DNA from: JANMJD01 sp031371195
Lineage (GTDB): Bacteria; Actinomycetota; Acidimicrobiia; Acidimicrobiales; Ilumatobacteraceae
Assembly: GCA_031371195.1 (NCBI GenBank)
Contig: JANMJD010000090.1
Span: 1 to 64,000, forward strand
Length of the DNA stretch: 64,000 nucleotides
Direction: 5' to 3'
The notes below the pieces were generated by a model. It searched no databases, was not told the origin of the DNA, and worked only from the letters and a program-made list of their open reading frames with translations. This document shows, one piece after another, positions 7,206 to 15,886 of the stretch (position 1 is its first letter; every line of letters begins with the position of its first letter). Both the position numbers and the translations under genes were made by a program.

Positions 7206-9557
7206 CTACACCGGCTGATAGCCGTTCAGGTCGACGAGCATGTCGACCGAAGCGGTGGTGAAGAGACAGACGGTCCCCGATGCGCTCGGCCGGGCGATCA
7301 CCGCATTGGGAATCGTCCGGCCGCGGGTGAAGTTGAGATTCGATGCGTTCGGTCTAGGCGCATCGCACGGATAGACCGTCACATATCCCGAGTCCCGGGC
7401 ATCGACCACCGTGACGTTGAGGACGACCGCCTCGACCCCTCCCGGGACATCGCCTCGCCTGGTCACCGGCAACTCCGTCGTCGATCCGGCGGCGAGCGCT
7501 CCACCGTTGGAGAACCTTCCATCGATCGTCGGAGTGGCGTTCGGTCGGGTCTCGAAGACCCGGAGCGGTGAGAGCGGCACGAACCCCGAGTCCGCCGGGT
7601 GGACGCCGTTGACGTCGACGGTCATCTGCGTGCCGGCCGTGGTCGCCACGCACACCGTGCCCGTCACACTGAGCTTGACGATCACGGCGTTGGCGATCGT
7701 GCGACCGGTGGTGAAGTTGAGATGCGATGCATTGGGCTGCCGGCTGTCACAGGGATACAGCGTCACGTAGCCGTCCCGCTCCGGCTCGGTGACGGTGACA
7801 TTGAGTACGGCTGCCCTCGCCCCCGGGGGAACTCCGCCCCGCCCGGCAACGGTCAGCTTGGTCACCGAGTCCCGATCGAGCGCGCCGCCGTTGGAGAACC
7901 GACCGTCGACCGTGGGTGTCGCTGCCCGACGAGTCTCCAGCAACCGGGACGGGATCAACGGAAGATACGGCGAACCGCGGGGATGGATGCCGCTCGCATC
8001 GATCGTCATCTGCGTGGCGGCGGTGGTGAACACGCAGACCGTGCCGGCGGCGCTGAGCTTGGCGACCACGGCATTGGGGATCGTCTCGCCGGCGATGAAG
8101 TTGAGGTTGGAGGCATTCGGTCGGGGGCCGTCGCACGGATAGACAGTGACGTAGCCGTCGGACTGCGGCTCGGTGACCGTGACGTTGAGGACGACGGCGA
8201 GCGCCGCCGGCGGGATGTCGGCTCGGCCGGTGACCGCCAGTTCGGTGACCGAACCGGCCGGGAGCGACCCGCCGTTGGAGAACCGTCCGTCGATCGTCGG
8301 CGTGGCCGCCGGTCGTGTCTCGAGCAACCGGACGGGCGAGAACCCCTGAAACTCCGGAGCCAAGGTCAGCCTCGGAGGCGGCAGCAACACGCCGTCGAGC
8401 ACCTCCTCGGGGGCGGGCGGCGGGACCACGGCAGGGAACGGGATGTGCCACAGCGAGCCATCGGCGCGCAAGGCCAGTGTCGATGCCGGACCGGCGGCCA
8501 CGCCGACGACCGCATCGAGCGCCGGGAAGACCAGCGGCTCGGTGGTGTACCGCTGCACCCGTCCGCCGACGCCCCGGACCACGCCGTTCGTATCGGCCAC
8601 GACGGTATGGAACGGTCCCATGGCGGTGGCAGCCGCCCGACCGAGGGCAGCCACACGGCGCGGTTCGAACCGTCGCCAGAACAGGTCATCCGCCGTTCCC
8701 AATTCGCCGTACGCGTTGCGCCCGAATGTCCAGGCGGCACCATCGAGTGCGATCACCGTCGTGTGTTGGCCTCCCGCCGCCACGGCGACGACCCGACCGG
8801 CCTCGGCGACCACCTCGGGAAGCGGGTTGGGGACGTAGCTGCGGAAGTTGGTCGACCGCCCGAGCTGGCCATCGGCGTTGAGACCGAGCGTCGACACCGT
8901 GCCCCGAGCCGTGAGGGCCACCACATGCTCGGTACCGGCGGCGATCCGAACGACGTCGTCGAGGCCGACGATCGGCCGGGGCACCGGGTTCGGGTCGGCC
9001 GGGTGAGCGGGCAGTGGCGCTCCGAGCTGACCTCGGGAGTTCGAACCGAATCCCCAGACCGATCCGTCGTCGGTGACGGCGGCGACGAAGGCCCGTCCGG
9101 CGGCGATCGCCACCACCCGACCGAGGCCGACAACCGGTCTGGGGGTTGCGCTGGTCACGCCCACCCCGGCCGGAACGGTGCCGAGTTGGCCGGCGTCGTT
9201 GGCCCCGAAGGTCCACACGGTGCCATCGCCGAGTTGCACGACAGTGAAGTCGGCCCCCGCGGCGACGGCGACGGCTCCGGCTATCCCCGGTACCCGGGTC
9301 GGGGTGGTGACCAGAGCGTCGGTGCCGTAGTTGGTCGTCAACCCGAGCTGCCCCGAGCGATTCAGACCCCACGTCCACACCGTCCCGTCGGTGCGCACGG
9401 CGGCGAAGTGGTGATCGCCGATGGCCACGGTCGGCCCGGACGACGACGGGGTTGGCCCGGCCTCGGCCACCGCACCCGGGCCGATTCCCCACAAGGCGAT
9501 CGCCGCGGCCAAGATGACGACGCCGCGGCTCCAGCGCCGGCTTGTCACTTCAGCCAT
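7206..9557 (-). CDS. Secreted RCC1-repeat propeller with three C-terminal surface repeats
   Basis: A large exported protein. After a signal sequence (hydrophobic VVILAAAIALWGIGPG, then AEAGP) come about six to seven RCC1 blades recognisable by the pattern DGTVWTWGLNRSGQLG / DGTVWTFGANDAGQLG / DGSVWGFGSNSRGQLG, which build a beta-propeller. The second half holds three tandem ~125-residue repeats that begin LLETR.AATPT.DGRFSNGG and contain LNVTVTEP..DGYVT.YPCD and PNAS.LNF. The same repeat family occurs in the hydrolase at 48891-50747. Likely a cell-surface or secreted interaction protein; no enzymatic residues were seen. ATG 9557 has GGAGG 13 nt upstream; an in-frame GTG at 9596 would lengthen the leader by 13 residues. 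Confidence 0.85.
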   Translation of the reverse strand: MAEVTSRRWSRGVVILAAAIALWGIGPGAVAEAGPTPSSSGPTVAIGDHHFAAVRTDGTVWTWGLNRSGQLGLTTNYGTDALVTTPTRVPGIAGAVAVAAGADFTVVQLGDGTVWTFGANDAGQLGTVPAGVGVTSATPRPVVGLGRVVAIAAGRAFVAAVTDDGSVWGFGSNSRGQLGAPLPAHPADPNPVPRPIVGLDDVVRIAAGTEHVVALTARGTVSTLGLNADGQLGRSTNFRSYVPNPLPEVVAEAGRVVAVAAGGQHTTVIALDGAAWTFGRNAYGELGTADDLFWRRFEPRRVAALGRAAATAMGPFHTVVADTNGVVRGVGGRVQRYTTEPLVFPALDAVVGVAAGPASTLALRADGSLWHIPFPAVVPPPAPEEVLDGVLLPPPRLTLAPEFQGFSPVRLLETRPAATPTIDGRFSNGGSLPAGSVTELAVTGRADIPPAALAVVLNVTVTEPQSDGYVTVYPCDGPRPNASNLNFIAGETIPNAVVAKLSAAGTVCVFTTAATQMTIDASGIHPRGSPYLPLIPSRLLETRRAATPTVDGRFSNGGALDRDSVTKLTVAGRGGVPPGARAAVLNVTVTEPERDGYVTLYPCDSRQPNASHLNFTTGRTIANAVIVKLSVTGTVCVATTAGTQMTVDVNGVHPADSGFVPLSPLRVFETRPNATPTIDGRFSNGGALAAGSTTELPVTRRGDVPGGVEAVVLNVTVVDARDSGYVTVYPCDAPRPNASNLNFTRGRTIPNAVIARPSASGTVCLFTTASVDMLVDLNGYQPV
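7226..8345 (-). repeat. Three tandem copies of a ~375-bp coding repeat
   Basis: Three copies of the surface repeat are recognisable at DNA level: the block reading (plus strand) ccgttggagaaccntccntcgancgtcgg recurs near 7502, 7890 and 8273, and the block encoding PNAS.LNF recurs near 7330, 7712 and 8105. Spacing is about 380-390 bp. The copies are diverged, so this is an old duplication kept as protein repeats. Confidence 0.8.
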
Positions 9558-9701
9558 GGGTTCAATCCAACCTCCGCCCGCCAGGCGGATATTCACGCAA
9601 CGCGTCGATCAACCGTGATCGACCTCCCAGAGTAGCCGCGCCGGGAGTCAAGTCGACGGGCGCCACACCATCCGTTCGGCGCACTTCAGGTCGGCGCGGC
9701 A

Positions 9702-10751
9702 TCAGGTCGGCAGGTCGATGAGCACCTTGGTCTTCCGCCCGGCCAGGAGGGGCGCAATGCCATCGGTGAGGATGTCGGCGAGGGCGATGTGCTCCACCCA
9801 GCCGTCCGTCGGATAGGCGCCGCCCGCCATCAGGTCGATCGTCGCGGCGAAGTCGCCCGGCTCGAAGGCGAGCGATCCGGTGATCGTGATCTCGGTGTGT
9901 TGCAGCAGGTGAGCGGACATTTCCAACGGATGCGCCGACGAGCCGGCGACGATGACGGCCCGCCCCCGGGCCCGCAACGATGCCAGCGTGGCACCATAGG
10001 TCGCGCCGCGGCCGGCACAGTCGAAGGCGACGTCGGCGCCGCCCCGCACTGTGCGCGTGGCGAGATGTCCGCTGAGCGCCGACGGGTCGACGGCGGTCGC
10101 CCCGAACTGCTCGATCACCGCCCGGCGCGCCGCGGACGGTTCGGCCACGACGATGTCGCCGACCCCTCGGGCGCGCAGGTTGAGGACCACCCCGATCCCG
10201 ATCGGGCCGGCCCCGACGACCACCGCCAACTCACCCGGTTGCACGTCGCCGCGGCCGACGGCGTGGTAGCTGACAGCCATCGGCTCGACGAGCGCTCCCT
10301 GCACCATCGTCAACGTGGGGGGCAGATGATGAACCATGCCGGCCGGTACGCATGTTCGCTGCGAGAGGCCGCCGCCGGACGAGACGACCCCGTGGAAGGT
10401 GAGGATCTGGCACAGGTGGGTATGGCCGGTCCGGCAAGGCGGACAGACCCCACAGTGGTAGTCGGGTTGCACGCATACCCGGTCGCCGACGGCGAAGCCG
10501 CCAGCGCCATCCCCGAGGGCGGTGATCACACCGGAGAACTCGTGACCGAGGATCTGCGGACCGGAGTGGCGGGTGAGCGGGTGCGGGGCGTCGCCCACCC
10601 CGGAGCGCAGACCCATCTCGAACAACTTCAGGTCCGACCCGCAGATGCCGTTGTGGGCCACGGCGATCAGTACCTCGCCCGGCCCCGGCGTCGGGTCGGG
10701 GACCTCCTCGAGGCGGAGATCGCGGATATCATGAAGCACAGCGGCGAGCAT
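9702..10751 (-). CDS. Zinc-dependent medium-chain alcohol dehydrogenase
   Basis: A 349-aa MDR enzyme of the sorbitol/butanediol/threonine dehydrogenase type. It has the catalytic zinc ligand pattern NGICGSD (Cys near 37) and GHEFSG, the structural zinc cluster with four Cys (CGVCPPCRTGHTHLC, residues ~99-113), and the Rossmann motif VVVGAGPIGIGVV near 175. It should oxidise or reduce a secondary alcohol/ketone with NAD(P). Substrate is not evident. It starts MLAAVLHDIRDLRLEEVPDP, a standard family beginning, at 10751. It is a single gene, downstream of the aminotransferase gene on the same strand (64-bp gap). Confidence 0.88.
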   Translation of the reverse strand: MLAAVLHDIRDLRLEEVPDPTPGPGEVLIAVAHNGICGSDLKLFEMGLRSGVGDAPHPLTRHSGPQILGHEFSGVITALGDGAGGFAVGDRVCVQPDYHCGVCPPCRTGHTHLCQILTFHGVVSSGGGLSQRTCVPAGMVHHLPPTLTMVQGALVEPMAVSYHAVGRGDVQPGELAVVVGAGPIGIGVVLNLRARGVGDIVVAEPSAARRAVIEQFGATAVDPSALSGHLATRTVRGGADVAFDCAGRGATYGATLASLRARGRAVIVAGSSAHPLEMSAHLLQHTEITITGSLAFEPGDFAATIDLMAGGAYPTDGWVEHIALADILTDGIAPLLAGRKTKVLIDLPT

Positions 10752-10815
10752 GCCCCGATTCTCACACCCGCCGCCCGCGGGCGGTCAACGAACGGCGTGA
10801 GCGCCGGCCGCCCCT

Positions 10816-11988
10816 CTACAGCGACAGAGTCTTGAGGCGGGCCGCGGCGTCGTCAATGACCTCGTGACGTTTGCAGAAGGCGAAGCGGACCAGATGGCGG
10901 CCCTCGGCGCGGTTCTCGTAGAACACGACGTTCGGAATCGCCACGACACCGCAACGCTCGGGCAGCGAGCGACAGAATGCGTACCCGTCGCCGTCGGGCT
11001 GCACGCCGCGGATATCGACGGTGATGAAGTACGTCCCCGAGGGCTTGAACGCGTGGAAGCCGGCGGCGTCGAGTCCGGCCATCAGCTTGTCGCGCTTGGC
11101 CGCCAAATCATCGGCGAGCCCCCGGTAGTAGTCGTCCCCGAGGCGCAGTCCGACCGCCATGGCCGGCTGGAACGGGCCCGACGAGACGTAGGTGAGGAAC
11201 TGCTTGGCGGTGCGGGCCGCAGTCACCAAAGCCGGCGGCCCGCAGATCCACCCGACCTTCCAGCCGGTGGTGTTGAAGGTCTTGCCACCCGACGAGATGA
11301 CCAGCGTGCGATCACGCATCCCGTCGTAGGTCGCCAGCGAGATGTGGGCCAGGCCATCGAAGATCAGGTGCTCGTACACCTCGTCGGTGACCACGATCAG
11401 GTCGTGTTCGATCGCCATCGCTGCGATTGCCGCCGCCTCATCGGAGGTGAGCACCTTGCCGGTCGGGTTGTGCGGGGTATTGAGCAGGATCAACTTCGTC
11501 TTGGGGGTGATTGCAGCCCGCATCGCGTCGAGGTCGATGTCGTAGGTCGGCGGACGCAGTGTGACGAACTTCGGCGTAGCCCCGGCGAGCGCGATGCAGG
11601 CCTGATAGCTGTCGTACGTCGGCTCCAGCACGACCACCTCGTCGCCGGTATCGCACAGGCCCAGCAGCACGGATGCCAACGCCTCGGTCGCCCCGGCGGT
11701 GACGAGCACCTCGGAGTCGGGGTCGTACGACAACCCGTAGAACCGTTGCTGGTGCTCGGCGATCGCCTGGCGCAGCACGGGCATCCCCGGTCCCGGCGGG
11801 TACTGGTTCAAACCGCCGTTGATCGCCGCAATCGCCGCGTCGAGCACCTCGCGGGGACCCTCGTAGTCGGGAAACCCCTGCCCCAGGTTGACCGACCCGG
11901 TGGCAACGGCGAGCGCCGACATCTCGGCGAAGATCGTGGTGCCAAATCCTTGCAGCTTGGCGGTGAGGAACGGAACGCGTGAGGCCAT
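10816..11988 (-). CDS. Class I/II pyridoxal-phosphate aminotransferase (DapC-like)
   Basis: A 390-aa fold-type I aminotransferase. Signatures are NLGQGFPDYEGP near the N-terminus, NTPHNPTGKV, the TDEVYEHL strand and the PLP-lysine loop SSGGKTFNTTGWKVGW (Lys near 236). Closest families are N-succinyldiaminopimelate aminotransferase DapC and kynurenine/methionine aminotransferases. DapC is plausible because lysC and asd are also in the window, but they lie 30 kb away. The start MASRVPFLTAKLQGFGTTIF at 11988 is the normal family beginning; the open frame upstream to 12438 is non-coding read-through that overlaps the divergent gene. Confidence 0.85.
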   Translation of the reverse strand: MASRVPFLTAKLQGFGTTIFAEMSALAVATGSVNLGQGFPDYEGPREVLDAAIAAINGGLNQYPPGPGMPVLRQAIAEHQQRFYGLSYDPDSEVLVTAGATEALASVLLGLCDTGDEVVVLEPTYDSYQACIALAGATPKFVTLRPPTYDIDLDAMRAAITPKTKLILLNTPHNPTGKVLTSDEAAAIAAMAIEHDLIVVTDEVYEHLIFDGLAHISLATYDGMRDRTLVISSGGKTFNTTGWKVGWICGPPALVTAARTAKQFLTYVSSGPFQPAMAVGLRLGDDYYRGLADDLAAKRDKLMAGLDAAGFHAFKPSGTYFITVDIRGVQPDGDGYAFCRSLPERCGVVAIPNVVFYENRAEGRHLVRFAFCKRHEVIDDAAARLKTLSL

Positions 11989-12064
11989 CGTTGGCCAGCG
12001 TAGGCGGCAACCGCGTCCCACGCCTGCCCGATGAATCCGCCCTCGTCGGCCACCCGCTGCCAGG

Positions 12065-12550
12065 ATGGTCGGCGTGCACCAAGAGCAACGGACCAGCGCG
12101 GGACGCACCAGTGCGGGACGGGCCAGTGCAGGACGGATCCAGGCGAGGCTAGGCATCGTCTTCCTGATGCTGGCCGGCGGGCTGACAGGAGGGCTGATCG
12201 GTTGTGGTGGTGGCAACTCGGCACCGACGACAACGATCAACCAGGGCTTCCCGACCGTTCCCTCGGCGCCGGTGGTCAAGATCACCGCCACCAACTTCAA
12301 GTTCTCGATCTCGGCCCTGCGCGCCAGGCCGGGGGAGGATCTGACGATCGCCCTCACATCAGAGCAGGACACCCACGACTTCGTGGTCGACGACGGCAAG
12401 CTCCCGGTGCGGGTCGCCATCGCCAGCGAAGGTGTCACCGCCGTCGGCGGCCTGGTCGCTCCACAGACGCCCGGTACGTACGCGATCTACTGCAGCCTGC
12501 TCGGGCACCGGGGCGAAGGCATGCAAGCGCAATTGATCGTCGCCGAGTGA
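12065..12550 (+). CDS. Cupredoxin-domain lipoprotein
   Basis: A 161-aa exported copper protein. An Arg-rich N-terminus with three TSAGR-like repeats leads into a hydrophobic segment and a lipobox LIGC (Cys47), so it is probably lipid-anchored on the outer face of the membrane. The mature domain has a complete type 1 copper set: His104 (QDTHDF), Cys143, His148 and Met153, the last three spaced C-x4-H-x4-M. It probably carries electrons or binds copper outside the cell. It is divergent from the aminotransferase gene and convergent with the anchored protein at 12600. No redox partner is adjacent. Confidence 0.85.
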   Translation: MVGVHQEQRTSAGRTSAGRASAGRIQARLGIVFLMLAGGLTGGLIGCGGGNSAPTTTINQGFPTVPSAPVVKITATNFKFSISALRARPGEDLTIALTSEQDTHDFVVDDGKLPVRVAIASEGVTAVGGLVAPQTPGTYAIYCSLLGHRGEGMQAQLIVAE

Positions 12551-12599
12551 ACGGCGTACGAGTCAGCCGCCCGGGCTGAGCCGACCTGGGCGTCGCTAC

Positions 12600-13148
12600 T
12601 CAGCCGACGGTGGTCGGTGCGACCGGATCGGCGACGGCACCGGCAAACGTGAGGACGAGCACGCGGCCGTCCTTCAGCGAGGTCGCCACGTCCTGGGCGA
12701 ACTGCAGTTGCGTCACATCGAGCACGCGGCCCTCACAGTCGACGAAGTCCCGGGTCTTGGGAGTCTGGGTCGCCGGGCACGTCTCACCCTTGCGATCGAA
12801 GGGGAACGGCCGGTACACGATCCATCCCTCGGCATCGTTGGTGCCCTGATGGTCGACGACCACCGATCGGCCGCCGCGGGGGTCCTTCAGATCGGGATAC
12901 AGCTGCGGGCCGTTCTTGGCCACGGAGTCGGCCAGTTTGTCGATCCGCGAGATTTCGAACGTCGGGTCGCCCAGTTGCACATTGGAGCCCGAATCGGCCA
13001 GCCAGGCGGCCGCCCCCCACAGCACCAGTGCGAGCACACCGAAGAAGGCGATCCCGGCGATCACCGGCGCAACCGCGCGGGCGACGGGCGAGCGGAGTTC
13101 GGGCAGACGAGGCGCGGTCCGCGGCATCCCTCCAGTCAACCACCCCAT
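12600..13148 (-). CDS. Membrane-anchored hypothetical protein, 182 aa
   Basis: One transmembrane segment (AVAPVIAGIAFFGVLALVLWGAAAWLA, near residues 27-53) followed by a ~125-residue extracytoplasmic domain. That domain contains two Cys (GETCPATQTPKTRDFVDCEG) and ends with VLVLTFAGAVADPV. No family was recognised. The motif DFVDCEGRVLDVTQLQ and the DGR.LVLTF end look structured and conserved but give no enzymatic clue. The start at ATG 13148 (MGWLTGG) has AGGGGA 9 nt upstream; the internal ATG at 13127 has a GGAGG too close to act. It is divergent from the B12-binding gene. Confidence 0.7.
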   Translation of the reverse strand: MGWLTGGMPRTAPRLPELRSPVARAVAPVIAGIAFFGVLALVLWGAAAWLADSGSNVQLGDPTFEISRIDKLADSVAKNGPQLYPDLKDPRGGRSVVVDHQGTNDAEGWIVYRPFPFDRKGETCPATQTPKTRDFVDCEGRVLDVTQLQFAQDVATSLKDGRVLVLTFAGAVADPVAPTTVG

Positions 13149-13265
13149 TCGTTCAATCCCCTGGGGTTCACCGCCGAGCATGACCCGCGCCCGGTCACCA
13201 TCGGCGCCGGACGGGAGGTCGGTCGGTTGGGTCGACGTCGGCCCGCACGCGTAGGGTCGTGAGCT

Positions 13266-13670
13266 GTGAAACGGCCGTATCGCGTGGTGGTGGCAAAGCC
13301 CGGGCTCGACGGGCACGATCGAGGCGCCAAAACGATCACCCGCGCCCTGCGCGACCACGGGTTCGAGGTCATCTACACCGGCCTGCACCAGTCCCCGGAA
13401 CAGATCGCCGAGACCGCCCTGCAGGAAGATGTCGACGCAGTGGGGCTGTCGCTGCTGTCCGGGGCGCACACCACGCTCTTCCCGCGGGTGATGACCGAAC
13501 TCCAGTCCCGCGATCTGGGTGAGATGCTGGTGTTCGGCGGCGGAGTGATTCCCGATGCCGACGCGAGAGCGCTCAAGGAGCAGGGTTGGGCCGAGATCTT
13601 CGGTCCCGGGTCGTCGCTCAAGGGCATTTGCGCATGGCTCGAAACCACCTTGGACGACCGAGAAATCTGA
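13266..13670 (+). CDS. Stand-alone cobalamin (B12)-binding domain protein, methylmalonyl-CoA mutase C-terminal type
   Basis: A 134-aa protein equivalent to the B12-binding half of methylmalonyl-CoA mutase. It has the DxHxxG base-off cobalamin motif as DGHDRG (His17 is the lower axial ligand), then GLSLLSGAHTTLFP and VFGGGVIPDADA, which line the nucleotide tail pocket. Such small subunits work with a separate catalytic subunit, which is not in this window. It lies 35 bp before sucC, so propionate/methylmalonyl carbon entering as succinyl-CoA could be handed to the next two gene products. Confidence 0.9.
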   Translation: MKRPYRVVVAKPGLDGHDRGAKTITRALRDHGFEVIYTGLHQSPEQIAETALQEDVDAVGLSLLSGAHTTLFPRVMTELQSRDLGEMLVFGGGVIPDADARALKEQGWAEIFGPGSSLKGICAWLETTLDDREI

Positions 13671-13705
13671 ACTTCTCCATACCGGAGACCGACGCGGAGG
13701 AACAC

Positions 13706-14863
13706 GTGGATCTGTTCGAATACCAGGGCAAGCAGTATTTTGCCCGCTACGGCATCGCCGTCTCTCCCGGCGGCGTCGCCACAACTGTCGACGAGGCCGT
13801 CACCCAGGCCGAGGCCGCCGGGTACCCGGTCGTGATCAAGGCGCAGGTGCAGGTGGGCGGCCGCGGCAAGGCCGGCGGCATCAAGCTCGCCGACAACGCC
13901 GACGAGGTCCGTCTGCACGCCGGCAACATCATCGGGATGGACATCAAGGGCCACGTCGTCAAGGTCGTCTGGGTTGAGCATGCGTCCGACATCACCGAGG
14001 AGTACTACGCCTCGTTCACGCTCGACCGCTCCGCCAAGCAGCACATGCTGATGCTGTCGGCCGAGGGTGGCGTCGAGATCGAGACCGTCGCCGTCGCCAA
14101 CCCCGACGCGATCATCATCCGCCACATCGACCCGACGATCGGCTTCTCGCTCGACGCCTCACGCGAGGCGTGCCTGGCCGCCAAGCTCAACCCGATCGCC
14201 ATCGAGGGGGCAGCCGAGATATTGGTCAAGCTGTACGACTGTTTCGTGGCCGGCGACTGCGATCTCGCCGAGATCAACCCGCTGATCTTGCGACCCGACA
14301 ACGGTGTGCACGCCCTCGATGCCAAGGTCTCGCTCGACAACAACGCCGCCTTCCGCCACCCCGAATGGGACGAATACCGGGCGATGGAGGAACTCGACGA
14401 GCGCGAGCAACTGGCCCGCACCCACGATCTGCAGTACATCGGCCTCGACGGCGACGTGGGCATCATCGCCAACGGCGCCGGCCTGGCGATGTCGACGCTC
14501 GACGTCGTCAACCAGGTCGGCGGCTCGGCTGCCAACTTCCTCGACATCGGCGGCGGCGCCAATGCCGACGTGATGACCGCCGCGCTCGAAGTGATCAACT
14601 TCGACCAGAACGTCAAGTCGATCTTCATCAACATCTTCGGCGGCATCACCCGCGGCGAAGAAGTAGCCAAGGGCATCGTTGCCGCCCTCGGCCGCGTCGA
14701 CCTGCGAGCCCCGATCGTGATCCGACTCGATGGAACGAACGCCGAGGAGGGCCGCCAGATCCTGCTCGACGCCGGCATCCCCGCCTCCAAACTCCGGTCG
14801 GAACCGACCATGCTCGACGCGGCGCGCGCCGCCGTCGCCCTTGCCTCCGGGAAGGCGGCCTGA
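13706..14863 (+). CDS. sucC: Succinyl-CoA synthetase beta subunit
   Basis: Nucleotide-binding ATP-grasp subunit of succinate-CoA ligase, which makes ATP/GTP from succinyl-CoA in the TCA cycle. The 385-aa protein begins MDLFEYQGKQYFARYGI, has VIKAQVQVGGRGKAGGIKLA near residue 47, EINPLIL near 190, and the C-terminal CoA-ligase domain with FLDIGGGA and NIFGGITR. The start is GTG 13706 with GGAGG 5 nt before it. It is followed by sucD after 2 bp (TGA-TC-ATG), giving the standard alpha2beta2 or alpha-beta enzyme. Confidence 0.97.
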   Translation: MDLFEYQGKQYFARYGIAVSPGGVATTVDEAVTQAEAAGYPVVIKAQVQVGGRGKAGGIKLADNADEVRLHAGNIIGMDIKGHVVKVVWVEHASDITEEYYASFTLDRSAKQHMLMLSAEGGVEIETVAVANPDAIIIRHIDPTIGFSLDASREACLAAKLNPIAIEGAAEILVKLYDCFVAGDCDLAEINPLILRPDNGVHALDAKVSLDNNAAFRHPEWDEYRAMEELDEREQLARTHDLQYIGLDGDVGIIANGAGLAMSTLDVVNQVGGSAANFLDIGGGANADVMTAALEVINFDQNVKSIFINIFGGITRGEEVAKGIVAALGRVDLRAPIVIRLDGTNAEEGRQILLDAGIPASKLRSEPTMLDAARAAVALASGKAA

Positions 14864-14865
14864 TC

Positions 14866-15768
14866 ATGGCGATCTTCGTCAACAAGGACACCAAGGTCAT
14901 CGTTCAGGGCTTGACCGGCGGCCAGGGCAAGTACCACGGCCTGCGCAACAAGGCGTACGGCACCCAGATCGTCGGCGGTGTGACCCCCGGTAAGGGCGGC
15001 ACGGATGTCGAGGGAATCCCGGTGTTCAACACCGTCGCCGAAGCTGTCGCCGCCACCGGTGCCGACGCGTCGTTCATCGCCGTTCCCCCAAAGGCCGCGT
15101 CGTCGGCCATCCTCGAAGCCGCGGCGGCGGGCATCCGCTTCGTGGTCTGCATCACCGAGGGCATCCCTGCGCAAGATGAGGCCAAGGTCTACAACACGCT
15201 CGTTCGTGAGTATCCCGGCACCCGGCTGCTCGGCCCGAACTGTCCGGGAATCATCAGCCCGGGGCAGTGCAACATCGGGATCACCGCCGGCGAAATCGCT
15301 CAACTCCCCACGGCTGACGGACCCAACGTCGGCATCGTGTCGCGCTCGGGCACGCTTACCTACCAGGCGTTGTACGAGCTGAAGCAGAAGGGCATCGGCG
15401 TGTCGACCTGCGTGGGCATCGGCGGCGACCCGGTACCGGGCACCAACTTCATCGACTGCCTGGCCGAATTCCAGGCCGACCCCGACACCCACGCGATCAT
15501 CATGATCGGCGAGATCGGCGGCACGGCCGAGGAGGAGGCCGCCGAGTACATCCGCAATCACGTGACCAAGCCGATGTCGGCCTATATCGCCGGCGTCACC
15601 GCCCCGGCCGGCAAGAAGATGGGCCACGCCGGTGCCATCGTCTCGGGCGGCAAGGGCACGGCACAGGGCAAGATGGATGCGCTTGCCGCCGCCGCCGGAG
15701 TACGGGTAGGCCTCAACCCGACCGAGGCCGGTGAGCTGATGGCCGAGATCGTCGCCGGCCTGCGATAA
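14866..15768 (+). CDS. sucD: Succinyl-CoA synthetase alpha subunit
   Basis: CoA-binding subunit of succinate-CoA ligase. The 300-aa protein starts MAIFVNKDTKVIVQGLTG, includes the CoA-site TGGQGKYHG, FIAVPPKAA, GPNCPGIISPGQ, and the active-site loop GHAGAIVSGGKGTA, whose His (about 254) is phosphorylated during catalysis. The start codon is 2 bp after the sucC stop, so translation is coupled. The stop is followed 6 bp later by the first of two related ~70-bp palindromic elements. Confidence 0.97.
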   Translation: MAIFVNKDTKVIVQGLTGGQGKYHGLRNKAYGTQIVGGVTPGKGGTDVEGIPVFNTVAEAVAATGADASFIAVPPKAASSAILEAAAAGIRFVVCITEGIPAQDEAKVYNTLVREYPGTRLLGPNCPGIISPGQCNIGITAGEIAQLPTADGPNVGIVSRSGTLTYQALYELKQKGIGVSTCVGIGGDPVPGTNFIDCLAEFQADPDTHAIIMIGEIGGTAEEEAAEYIRNHVTKPMSAYIAGVTAPAGKKMGHAGAIVSGGKGTAQGKMDALAAAAGVRVGLNPTEAGELMAEIVAGLR

Positions 15769-15774
15769 CCCTCA

Positions 15775-15846
15775 GCGCTCCCAGGTATTGCCTGCCAGAC
15801 GCGTCGACGGCGGATGAATCGGTAGAGATTGGATAGCCGGGAGCGC
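15775..15846. repeat. ~72-bp imperfect palindromic element, copy 1
   Basis: Arms GCGCTCCCAGGTAT and ATAGCCGGGAGCGC pair over 14 positions with two mismatches and enclose ~44 nt. It sits between the sucD stop and the AbiEi/DUF559 gene. A second copy with the same arms and the same internal A/C mismatch lies at 16621-16690, in the same orientation. The arm-to-arm distance is too long for a typical intrinsic terminator. Confidence 0.7.
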
Positions 15847-15886
15847 CGGCTTACCGTATTGGGCACCCGTCGGCACACATTCGGGG

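Noticed and set aside
7599..9635. 678-codon plus-strand frame opposite the RCC1 gene
   Set aside because: Antisense shadow: composition is Arg/Gly/Asp-rich from reversed GC codons, with no domain; the minus-strand gene has clear repeats.
14005..15627. 540-codon minus-strand frame opposite sucCD
   Set aside because: Shadow frame in GC-rich coding sequence; sucC and sucD are unambiguous.
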